NCBI GenBank assembly: GCA_027491555.1
Contig: JAOZGN010000030.1
Span: 1-28,863 of the forward strand
Origin: Thermoproteota archaeon
GTDB lineage: Archaea > Thermoproteota > Korarchaeia > Korarchaeales > Korarchaeaceae
Length of the DNA: 28,863 nucleotides
Direction: 5' to 3'
The translations under genes were made by a program, and so were the position numbers. The notes under the pieces were generated by a model. The model had not been told where the DNA came from, ran no database searches, and saw only the letters and a list, made by a program, of their open reading frames with translations. This document shows, one piece after another, positions 14,236-20,559 of this stretch. Each line of letters begins with the position of its first letter. Positions within the stretch are counted from its first letter, which is position 1.

Positions 14236-15083
14236 GAGATCACCCTCCTGCCCTCCTCAGTGATCCTGAGGATGCTCCCCCTCGGGGTCTTCTCCATCTC
14301 GATGAAGCCCCCCTCGCTCAGCCTCCTAGCCCTGCGCCAGATCGTAGTCTTGGGCATCTCGAGGGCAGCCCTAAGCTCGGACAGGTAGGCAGATCCGCCC
14401 ATCTGGTCCAGCTTCCTGAGGAGGGCTATGTCGTCGTACGAGAGCGGGGGCCTCTCTCCGGAGGTCCTCCTCCCTCGCGCCCGGAGGAAGAGTGCTATAA
14501 CGGCCGCCACGACGGCCCCGGCGGCCGCGATCCCGACCCAGAGGTATCTCAGCTCCCTCTCCGGCTGTGGTCCGTGAGATCTCGCCAGGAGGACGTAGGA
14601 GACCCAACAGGGGGTCTCCATGAAGACTATTGTCCTGTTGTCCACCGAGGTGACCGCGGAGGGCAGCTCAGACATTCCGACTAGGAGCGAGCCCTTCGGG
14701 AGTCGGATCTCGCAGGTACCCAGGTCGACGCTCAAGTTCACCGTCCAGACGTCTCCCTCCTTGGCAGTTATGGCCTGGGTCTCGTATGTGACGTTGACGA
14801 AGTCCGAGACCTCCCACACCAGGAGGATCCCTTCTGAGACGTTGTAGCCCAGAGGAACGCCCGCGTTGTCCGAGACGAGGAGGGACTCGGCCCCGGGTAG
14901 CAGGGGTATCGCGCTCACGAACCCCTCGGAGCTCCAGTTCACAGAGACGAGGGCCCACCCGTCCTCGTACAGGGTGACCCTGCAGGGGGTCGGCTCGGCC
15001 TGAGCCTCGGCCACAATCAGCGGAACCAGAGCCATCAGCGCGATTGCCAGCGCGACACCCCGCCGCGGACGCAATAGGCACAC
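14232..15083 (-). CDS. Signal-peptide / extracytoplasmic / TM / winged-helix protein
   Basis: 283-residue single-pass membrane protein of a type common in archaea. It has a signal peptide (1-29: Arg-rich start, hydrophobic ALAIALMALVPLIV, cleavage near AEA-QA), an extracytoplasmic beta-rich domain (30-178) with three Cys (34, 124, 159) and several N-x-S/T sequons (NWS, NVS, NVT, NLS, NRT), a TM helix (about 181-200, LWVGIAAAGAVVAAVIALFL) followed by RARGRR, and a cytoplasmic winged helix (213-283: SYDDIALLRKLDQMGGSAYL, MPKTTIWRRARRLSEGGFIE). It probably senses something outside and binds DNA inside; ligand and target are unknown. GTG 15083 lies 9 nt after the alaX stop, with TTG 15074 as an alternative. 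Its TGA overlaps the smc CTG, so it should be co-translated with smc. Confidence 0.8.
   Translation of the reverse strand: MCLLRPRRGVALAIALMALVPLIVAEAQAEPTPCRVTLYEDGWALVSVNWSSEGFVSAIPLLPGAESLLVSDNAGVPLGYNVSEGILLVWEVSDFVNVTYETQAITAKEGDVWTVNLSVDLGTCEIRLPKGSLLVGMSELPSAVTSVDNRTIVFMETPCWVSYVLLARSHGPQPERELRYLWVGIAAAGAVVAAVIALFLRARGRRTSGERPPLSYDDIALLRKLDQMGGSAYLSELRAALEMPKTTIWRRARRLSEGGFIEMEKTPRGSILRITEEGRRVIS
14238..14249 (-). promoter_or_regulatory. Strong Shine-Dalgarno before the smc CTG codon
   Basis: AGGAGGGTGATC on the minus strand is almost fully complementary to the usual archaeal 16S rRNA 3' end, with one extra G. The GGAGG core is about 8-9 nt before CTG 14235-14233, the correct distance for initiation there. 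Confidence 0.6.
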
Positions 15084-15092
15084 CCAGGGGCC

Positions 15093-15830
15093 TCAATAGA
15101 ACCCGGAGACCGCGTACTCCAGCCTCACCACACCCTTGCCCTTGCTCTTCCTCTTGAGGATCTTGATGCCTCCTATCTCCCCGGTCCTCGCGACGTGAGT
15201 CCCGCCGCAGGGGTCCGCGCCCACGCCCACGATCTCCACGATCCTGATCTCTTCCATCCCCTCCTGAGCGGGTCCCAGGCCCGCGCCGTATCTCGCTAGG
15301 AGTTCCTCTGCCTTGTCCCTCGGCAGCACGTTGGCCCTGACCTCCGCGTCCATCTGGACTATTCTATTGGCCTCCTCCTCTATCGCGGGGAGCTGATCTC
15401 GTGTTATCTTCGCCGCGAAGTCGAGCCGGCCAGAGCCCACACTCAGGCCGCTGCCGGCCAGCGCCGTTCGGCCGAAAAGTCGATCGACCGCGTGCATTAG
15501 CACGTGTGCTGCCGTGTGCGTCCTCATTATGGCGAACCGCCTCTCCCAGTCCAGCACTCCCCTAACCTCATCACCCGGGGAGAAGGACCCCTCGACCTCG
15601 CCAATGTGAAGCACGTCCCCTCCCCTATTCTCCGCCCAGACGACCTTGAGCTTGCCGGAGGGGCCCTCCAGAACCCCCGTGTCAGCTGGCTGTCCGCCGC
15701 CCTCGGGGTAGAAGGCGGTCCTGTCCAGCACCGCCCCTACCTTGCCGTCCGGGAGCTCCTCCACCGAGGCGACCATTGCGGTGAACTCCTTCAAGTACTG
15801 ATCTTGGTAGTACAGCCTCTCCGTCGGCAC
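15093..15830 (-). CDS. alaX: Alanyl-tRNA editing protein AlaX
   Basis: Free-standing homologue of the AlaRS editing domain, which hydrolyses Ser-tRNA(Ala) and possibly Gly-tRNA(Ala). 245 residues from GTG 15830, the medium-size AlaX-M class. The N-terminal beta-barrel has the GGG motif (RTAFYPEGGGQPADTG). Zinc ligands in the editing domain are H105-TAA-H109 (MRTHTAAHVLMH) and C208-GGT-H212 (ADPCGGTHVARTGEIGGIKI). The GTG is 27 bp from a TATA-like CATTTTACT at 15860-15852; TTG 15842 is an in-frame alternative adding four residues. It is the first gene of the apparent alaX, membrane regulator, smc, scpA, scpB transcription unit; its functional link to the SMC genes is not obvious. Confidence 0.92.
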   Translation of the reverse strand: MPTERLYYQDQYLKEFTAMVASVEELPDGKVGAVLDRTAFYPEGGGQPADTGVLEGPSGKLKVVWAENRGGDVLHIGEVEGSFSPGDEVRGVLDWERRFAIMRTHTAAHVLMHAVDRLFGRTALAGSGLSVGSGRLDFAAKITRDQLPAIEEEANRIVQMDAEVRANVLPRDKAEELLARYGAGLGPAQEGMEEIRIVEIVGVGADPCGGTHVARTGEIGGIKILKRKSKGKGVVRLEYAVSGFY

Positions 15831-15851
15831 AGGGCTCTCCAACGGCTCCTA

Positions 15852-15860
15852 AGTAAAATG
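15852..15860 (-). promoter_or_regulatory. TATA box of the alaX-smc-scpAB unit
   Basis: CATTTTACT on the minus strand is centred 27 bp before the alaX GTG at 15830. No other TATA-like element was seen before scpB, so the whole unit may depend on this promoter. Confidence 0.45.
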
Positions 15861-15881
15861 ATTTTTCGGCTCGGGACGACC

Positions 15882-17102
15882 CTACTCCTCGCGCTGGAAG
15901 GAGAGTCTCTTCGTGGTCACGGTGAGGTCCACTGAGACTCCGAACCTGGCCACCTCTCGGAGGAAGGGCTCCGGGTCTATGGCGCGCTCGGGGAGGTGAA
16001 CTCCAGGCTTCAGTTCTCCCTCTACCAACATCCTGGCGGCCGTTATCGCTGGGGCGGCCACCAAGATGCCGTGGGCCGACGCCGGAGGTCTCGTCCAAGA
16101 CTCGGCCGATGCGGTGACAACGACCGTGGCTGGCCGATCTGAGATTGACCCCACGGCCGTGACGACCATCACGTCTACGTCGTCAGGGGTCCAGGATTTC
16201 CCCTGGATGGTCCTGTTGACTAGGTACTCCATGATCTCCATAGGAGACCTTCCGCACCCCGGGAGATCAAGAGGATCCTCGGAGGCGAACCCCAGCCTTA
16301 CCAAGAGACCGTACTTCTCGAGGAGGTCATCCGGAAACGAGAGTTTGTAGTCGACCAGTTGGAGCCCGCGGTCTCTGAAGGTCTCCCCGAGGCTCCACGT
16401 CTCAGGGTGATCGACGTAGTAGCAAGGCTGCCTCCCCACTGGCTCGGGGAACTCAAACTCCTCCCTGCCACCCAGGGGCGGCGTGGGCCTCGGCCCCTCG
16501 GCGGTCCACACTTCACCCCCGTAGACGAACTCGTCCAGAATCGTCTCGAAGGAGTAGGGCACCGGGAGTGGAATCCCCAGGGCCTCGTAGTCCACCCGGT
16601 CGATCCAGCCCTCTCTCATGCGGATTTCACGGACCTCATCTAGCTGGTCAACGGCCAGCCTCGCGAGGACGTTGATCAGGCCGGGCGAACCGCCCATCGC
16701 GGGGAGGGCCGGTACCCCGACTCGCCGGAAGTCCTCGCTCAAGGAGAGCTGCCATTGGAGCGTCTCCCTGTCTGACCCGAAGTCAATGTAGGGGACTCGC
16801 GCCTCTAAGGCCGCCTTCGTGAGGGGCGGGATCACCTTGAAGATTGCCCCGTTGATCAGGACGTCGTACCCCCTGACCAGGCGGGCGACCGCGTCCACGT
16901 CTCGCGCGTCGAGCTGGGTCCACGAGACCTGCTTCGACCTCGTAAGGGCCTGGGACTCCTCTGCGGCTCTCTTGGCGGCCTCTGGGTCCTTATCCGCTAT
17001 CAGCAGCTCGCCCACCCAGGTGGCGAGATCGTCCCTGGCTAGCGAGATCGCCACTACCCTCGATGTCACCCCGGCCCCGATGAGCGCCACCCGCGCGGAC
17101 AT
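15882..17102 (-). CDS. Saccharopine dehydrogenase-like oxidoreductase
   Basis: 406-residue NAD(P)-dependent oxidoreductase of the saccharopine dehydrogenase/reductase family. The N-terminal Rossmann domain is visible in ARVALIGAGVTSRVVAISLA, then LLIADKDPEAAKRAAEES, and DVLINGAIFKVIPPLTKAAL. ARVPYIDFGSDRETLQW and PALPAMGGSPGLINVLARLA are typical of the carboxy(nor)spermidine- and saccharopine-type enzymes in the catalytic half. The real substrate cannot be told apart between lysine metabolism and polyamine-type reactions. The ATG at 17102 is 25 bp from the centre of TATTAA shared with the divergent M20 peptidase, so the mRNA is probably leaderless. It stops 51 nt before the alaX start and may be transcribed into it. 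Confidence 0.85.
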   Translation of the reverse strand: MSARVALIGAGVTSRVVAISLARDDLATWVGELLIADKDPEAAKRAAEESQALTRSKQVSWTQLDARDVDAVARLVRGYDVLINGAIFKVIPPLTKAALEARVPYIDFGSDRETLQWQLSLSEDFRRVGVPALPAMGGSPGLINVLARLAVDQLDEVREIRMREGWIDRVDYEALGIPLPVPYSFETILDEFVYGGEVWTAEGPRPTPPLGGREEFEFPEPVGRQPCYYVDHPETWSLGETFRDRGLQLVDYKLSFPDDLLEKYGLLVRLGFASEDPLDLPGCGRSPMEIMEYLVNRTIQGKSWTPDDVDVMVVTAVGSISDRPATVVVTASAESWTRPPASAHGILVAAPAITAARMLVEGELKPGVHLPERAIDPEPFLREVARFGVSVDLTVTTKRLSFQREE

Positions 17103-17124
17103 CCCGCCTACTCCCTCGTCAGTC

Positions 17125-17130
17125 TATTAA
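17125..17130. promoter_or_regulatory. Shared TATA box between the oxidoreductase and the M20 peptidase
   Basis: TATTAA (TTAATA on the minus strand) is centred at 17127.5, which is 25.5 bp from ATG 17102 and 26.5 bp from GTG 17154. Both genes would be leaderless. No second AT-rich element exists in the 51-nt gap. Confidence 0.6.
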
Positions 17131-17153
17131 CCTGAACCTCTGAGCACGTTCGG

Positions 17154-18341
17154 GTGGGCCTCGTGGAGTGGGAGGTTGAGGTCCTCAAGCGCCTGGTCGC
17201 CCTTGACACAGACGCCACCGAGAGGAAGAACTACAGTGAGGCTGCCGAGCTGGTGGCCGGGTACTTCAGGGAGCTCGGCCTGAGCGTTGAGATCGTTGGG
17301 GAGGAGGTCCCAAACGTGGTGGCGAGGCTTGACGTCGGCGCCGACAGGGACCTCGCGCTTGTAAGCCACTACGACGTGGTCCCGGCCAAGGGGCCATGGG
17401 TCCTAGACGGCACGGAGATCAATCCCTTCGAGCCCGTGGTGGTGGATGGGCGGCTGTACGGGAGGGGGGCGGCCGACGACAAGTCTGCCATAGCGGCCAC
17501 GCTGGGCGCCCTCAGGGAGATCGTCGAGCGCGGCGGGGACCGTGGGCTGAGGTACAATCCGCTCGCCATCGTGGTGGGGGACGAGGAGGTCGGCGGCGCG
17601 GGGATAAGGGAGGTCGTGGAGGGGGCCGGAATCACAGGGGACGCTGCGGTGATCCTGGACGCCGCCATCGAGCACCTCAGCGTGGGCGCGAGCGGGGTGG
17701 CCGACGGTTGGATAACCGTCAGGGGCAAGGGGGGGCACGCTGGATACCCGCACAAGACGAATAACCCGGTCTACGGGCTGGTCAGGCTGATCTGCGAGCT
17801 GGAGAACTTCTCCAGGCACAGGGCCCTGAGGCTCTCCGACCTCCCGAGCCCCCCCGACTCCCCCGTGAAGAAGGTGTGGGGGAGGTTCACCGTCACGATG
17901 CTGCGAGCCGGAGAGAAGCACAACGCCGTGCCGAGCGAGGCCAGGCTCGGGTTCGACATGAGGATCGTGCCGGGAGAGGATCCAGAGCGGGCGCTCGAAG
18001 AGCTGAGGTCCTTCCTGACGGACGCCGCGGCCAGGCTAGGCCTCGAGGTGTCGATGGAGCTCGTGGGGGAGGTGAACACGGGTTGGATGACCCCGCCCGA
18101 TCACCCGTTCGTGAGGGAGGCCCTCGACGCCATGGAGAGGGCGATGGGCAGAATGGAGATGGCCGCAGAGCTAGGCGGCAACGATGGCTACCTCTTTGCC
18201 TCCAGGGGGATCCCAACAGTCGCCATAGGGGCCATCAGAGTGGACAACAACATACACGCCCCGCTGGAGTTCGTCTACCTGGAGGACGTGGCTGCGCTCA
18301 AGAGGTTCATCAAGGAACTCCTACTCCCAGGTGGGGCATGA
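17154..18341 (+). CDS. M20-family metallopeptidase (ArgE/DapE/dipeptidase type)
   Basis: 395-residue dinuclear-zinc amidohydrolase that cleaves N-acyl or peptide bonds of small substrates. Motifs: H72-x-D74 in LVSHYDVVP, the bridging Asp in YGRGAADDKS (about 108-109), the catalytic Glu pair E144-E145 in GDEEVGG, Asp169 in VILDAAIEH, the dimerisation-domain motif GKGGHAGYPHKTNNP, and the C-terminal zinc His in DNNIHAPLEFVYLEDV. N-acetyl-lysine/ornithine deacetylase, succinyl-DAP desuccinylase and dipeptidase are all possible. The start is GTG 17154. Being divergent from a saccharopine-dehydrogenase-like gene hints at amino-acid metabolism. Its last 32 nt overlap the convergent polyprenol-kinase-like gene. 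Confidence 0.88.
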   Translation: MGLVEWEVEVLKRLVALDTDATERKNYSEAAELVAGYFRELGLSVEIVGEEVPNVVARLDVGADRDLALVSHYDVVPAKGPWVLDGTEINPFEPVVVDGRLYGRGAADDKSAIAATLGALREIVERGGDRGLRYNPLAIVVGDEEVGGAGIREVVEGAGITGDAAVILDAAIEHLSVGASGVADGWITVRGKGGHAGYPHKTNNPVYGLVRLICELENFSRHRALRLSDLPSPPDSPVKKVWGRFTVTMLRAGEKHNAVPSEARLGFDMRIVPGEDPERALEELRSFLTDAAARLGLEVSMELVGEVNTGWMTPPDHPFVREALDAMERAMGRMEMAAELGGNDGYLFASRGIPTVAIGAIRVDNNIHAPLEFVYLEDVAALKRFIKELLLPGGA

Positions 18342-18999
18342 GCCAGGCGAGGCCCGAGACGACGAAGGGCACCTCGAGGTTGTCCTCTACCCCATAGGCC
18401 TCCGACAGGGCCGCCGCGGCGGAGAGCAGAGCGGCGCTTACGGGATCCCTGAAGGCGAGTGCCACAGGGAGGATCGCGAAAAATCCGGCGACCGTACCCT
18501 CAACCGTGGAGGTGGACGCGAAGGGCATCCTCAGCCTCCCCGCATATGCCCCCACGACGGCGGAGGCGACGTCCGTGGTGGCCAGCGCCGCAACCCCCCA
18601 TAGGAAGTTCCAGCCGAAGAGGAAGTAGGAGACTCCCACGCCTATGACTCCGTACATCAGGCCGACCCACCCGGCCCTCCTCTCGTACTCCCTCTCCAGC
18701 TGACGGATCTTGGAATCCAGCCACTTGACCACCGCGTCCACACTCTGACCGCCGGGTGTCTTCTGCAGTATCCTCTCAAGCTCCTCTGGGGTCACCTCTA
18801 TGGCAGGTCCCTTGACCCTCAGCGCGTTGATCCAGGCGGCGGCGATCATCAGGAGGCCGTAAACTTCGGCCGGAGACGGTCGGTGGAAGAGAAATAGAGT
18901 TTCCGGTAGTTTGGGAAGGATCACAGCCGGCGCGGCAAGGCTCAGGGCCATGACGGCGTGTATCGTCTTGCGCACTATGAGGTTCTTGAGATCTCGCAC
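18310..18999 (-). CDS. CTP-dependent polyprenol/dolichol (phytol) kinase-like membrane protein
   Basis: 229-residue polytopic membrane protein of the dolichol/phytol kinase-like group, related to CDP-diglyceride synthases, which phosphorylates an isoprenoid alcohol with CTP. Family hallmarks are the N-terminal R10-KTIH, then TTDVASAVVGAYAGR (142-154), S164-TVEGTVAGF, and the C-terminal SEAYGVEDNLEVPFVVS (199-215). Five or six hydrophobic segments (about 14-30, 43-60, 111-130, 132-150, 168-184, 187-202, 211-222) surround a charged loop (69-108). GTG 18999 is about 25 bp from a minus-strand TTTAAC. The frame is open further upstream, but that would place the start beyond the promoter. With uppS at 24376 it suggests polyprenyl-phosphate supply for glycosylation. 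Confidence 0.75.
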   Translation of the reverse strand: MRDLKNLIVRKTIHAVMALSLAAPAVILPKLPETLFLFHRPSPAEVYGLLMIAAAWINALRVKGPAIEVTPEELERILQKTPGGQSVDAVVKWLDSKIRQLEREYERRAGWVGLMYGVIGVGVSYFLFGWNFLWGVAALATTDVASAVVGAYAGRLRMPFASTSTVEGTVAGFFAILPVALAFRDPVSAALLSAAAALSEAYGVEDNLEVPFVVSGLAWLMPHLGVGVP

Positions 19000-19020
19000 G
19001 GAGCGGTTGGCCAAGGCACG

Positions 19021-19033
19021 GTTAAAGTAATTT
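19021..19033. promoter_or_regulatory. AT island with staggered TATA boxes for two divergent genes
   Basis: GTTAAAGTAATTT carries TTTAAC on the minus strand (centre near 19023, 25 bp from GTG 18999) and AGTAATTT on the plus strand (centre near 19030, 28 bp from ATG 19058). Both genes would be leaderless, from boxes that touch or overlap. Confidence 0.5.
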
Positions 19034-19057
19034 GCACCTCCAGACGGCCGAGATTGG

Positions 19058-19666
19058 ATGGGCGAAGAGGAAAGGAGAACCCCGCTCGCGTACAGGATCA
19101 TCTACTCCCTAGGACTCAGGAGCGTCTACAGGCCCGTCGCCGAACTCATCAGCATGGTCGGTCCCGGGGCGGTCGGCGTCGATGTGGGGGCCGGGTACGG
19201 CCTCTCTGCGGAGCTGATAGCTTACAGAGTGGGTCATCTCATCCTCGTTGAGATAGACAGGGAGATGGCCTCATCTGCGCAGAGACGCCTCAACGGGAGA
19301 CCAAACGTTTCAGTGGTGAGAGCCGACGCCAAGAGACTGCCCCTGAGGGAGGAGGTGGCAGACTTCGTGATATTCTTCGACTCGCTCCACCATATACCCG
19401 AGCCGATGGGGGCCCTTAGAGAGGCAGCGAGAATCCTCAAGGTCGGCGGAGTGCTGGGGATCTACGACTTTGATGGATCTAGAGCCTCTACTCGGATCCT
19501 GGGCAGGATGGAGAGACTAATAGGACTCTACTCAGACTTTCTCGCGGTGGACCGCTTGGTAGAAGAGCTGGAGTCGCTGGGTATGCGCGTGGTCGGGGTA
19601 AGGGAAAGGTGGGCCGGTCAAGTCGACATCCTAGCCGTGAAGGTAGAGGTCCCAAAATCTGGCTAA
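19058..19666 (+). CDS. Class I SAM-dependent methyltransferase (UbiE-like)
   Basis: 202-residue methyltransferase with the Rossmann-like fold. Motif I is GVDVGAGYGLS (40-50), the SAM ribose-binding acidic residue follows in LILVEIDREMASSAQRRL, motif II/III is VRADAKRLPLREEVADFVIF, and the post-core segment is DSLHHIPEPMGALREAARIL plus KVGGVLGIYDFDGS. This layout is typical of UbiE/arsenite-type small-molecule methyltransferases; the acceptor is unknown. The ATG at 19058 is about 28 bp from the TATA island. Its stop overlaps the convergent PfkB gene by 4 nt. No membrane segment is seen, though the divergent partner acts on isoprenoid lipids, so a lipid or quinone acceptor is possible. Confidence 0.83.
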   Translation: MGEEERRTPLAYRIIYSLGLRSVYRPVAELISMVGPGAVGVDVGAGYGLSAELIAYRVGHLILVEIDREMASSAQRRLNGRPNVSVVRADAKRLPLREEVADFVIFFDSLHHIPEPMGALREAARILKVGGVLGIYDFDGSRASTRILGRMERLIGLYSDFLAVDRLVEELESLGMRVVGVRERWAGQVDILAVKVEVPKSG

Positions 19667-20550
19667 TAGTACACGTGGCTGACCCGAACTCCACGCTCAA
19701 GCCTCTGTATTAGCTCCCGGGGAATTGGATGTGGGCCGGCGAACCCCGTTGAGGCCGCAGCGGCCGCTACCGCAAGCCTGGCCGCCTCCTCGATGCGCAT
19801 CTCGTTGGCAAAGGCCACCCCGAGCGCGGCAGAGAAGACGTCCCCGGCGCCCACATCGTCCACCGCTTCGACCGCCGGAGGTCTGACGACGACTACCTCG
19901 TCTGGACCCGCTAAAACCGCCCCCTCCTCTCCTAGCGTGATCGCCGCCGTCCCGAACCGTCTGGAGAGAGCCCTAGCCGCCAGCACCGGATCGGTCAGGC
20001 CGGTGGCCTCGCTGGCCTCCAACTCGTTGGCGTGGACGACCGCGCGAATTCCCTCAAGCGAACTCAGCCCTTCTCGGGTTAGCGTCACTCGGCCGAAGGG
20101 ACCAAACCTCCTGAGAAATCCCTGAAGATCCACCACGAGAACCCCGCACGAGGAGGCAGACTGGAGCACCACTTCCCTCGAGAACTCACCGGCCACTGGA
20201 CCCAGATGAGCGATCTTCGCACGAAACGGCGCGACGTCGGCGACCGATATGGGGTGGGCCTTAGAGATGAGGGAGGCGATCACCCTCTTAGGCCCGGGAA
20301 TAACCCTGAACCTCGTACTCAGACCCTCGCTAACCCTCAGGCCGGAGAGGTCTACGCCAAGTCCCTTGAGCCACCTCAGCATGTTATCTGAGAAATCCTT
20401 CCCGACGACGGACACCACGCCGGCGGATAGACCCAGACCGGCGATGAAGGCTGAGCCGTAGGCGACGGCGCCGCCTATCCTCACTTTCCCCCCGCCGAGC
20501 TCGTCTAGCGTCAGGTGTCCGACCGCGAGGTAGTCGTACTCCCTCACCAT
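19663..20550 (-). CDS. PfkB/ribokinase-family sugar or nucleoside kinase
   Basis: 295-residue ATP-dependent kinase of the ribokinase fold. The second PfkB signature is clear: VDDVGAGDVFSAAL with the catalytic base Asp237 and the GAG anion hole. The first Gly-rich region appears as KVRIGGAVAYGSAFIAGLGL followed by VGKDFSDNMLRWLKGLGVDL. Further motifs are HANELEASEATG (a variant of the usual N-x-x-E) and AAITLGEEGAVL. The substrate is not readable; archaeal relatives act on sugars or nucleosides. The ATG at 20550 lies 9 nt after the P-type ATPase stop with GAGGAG before it, so it is probably co-transcribed with that gene. Its C-terminal end overlaps the methyltransferase stop by 4 nt. Confidence 0.88.
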   Translation of the reverse strand: MVREYDYLAVGHLTLDELGGGKVRIGGAVAYGSAFIAGLGLSAGVVSVVGKDFSDNMLRWLKGLGVDLSGLRVSEGLSTRFRVIPGPKRVIASLISKAHPISVADVAPFRAKIAHLGPVAGEFSREVVLQSASSCGVLVVDLQGFLRRFGPFGRVTLTREGLSSLEGIRAVVHANELEASEATGLTDPVLAARALSRRFGTAAITLGEEGAVLAGPDEVVVVRPPAVEAVDDVGAGDVFSAALGVAFANEMRIEEAARLAVAAAAASTGFAGPHPIPRELIQRLERGVRVSHVYY

Positions 20551-20559
20551 ATCGGCTCC

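Noticed and set aside
18310..19101. Longer 263-codon version of the polyprenol-kinase-like gene
   Set aside because: The extra 34 residues would begin upstream of the TATA box and overlap the methyltransferase start; GTG 18999 is correctly spaced.
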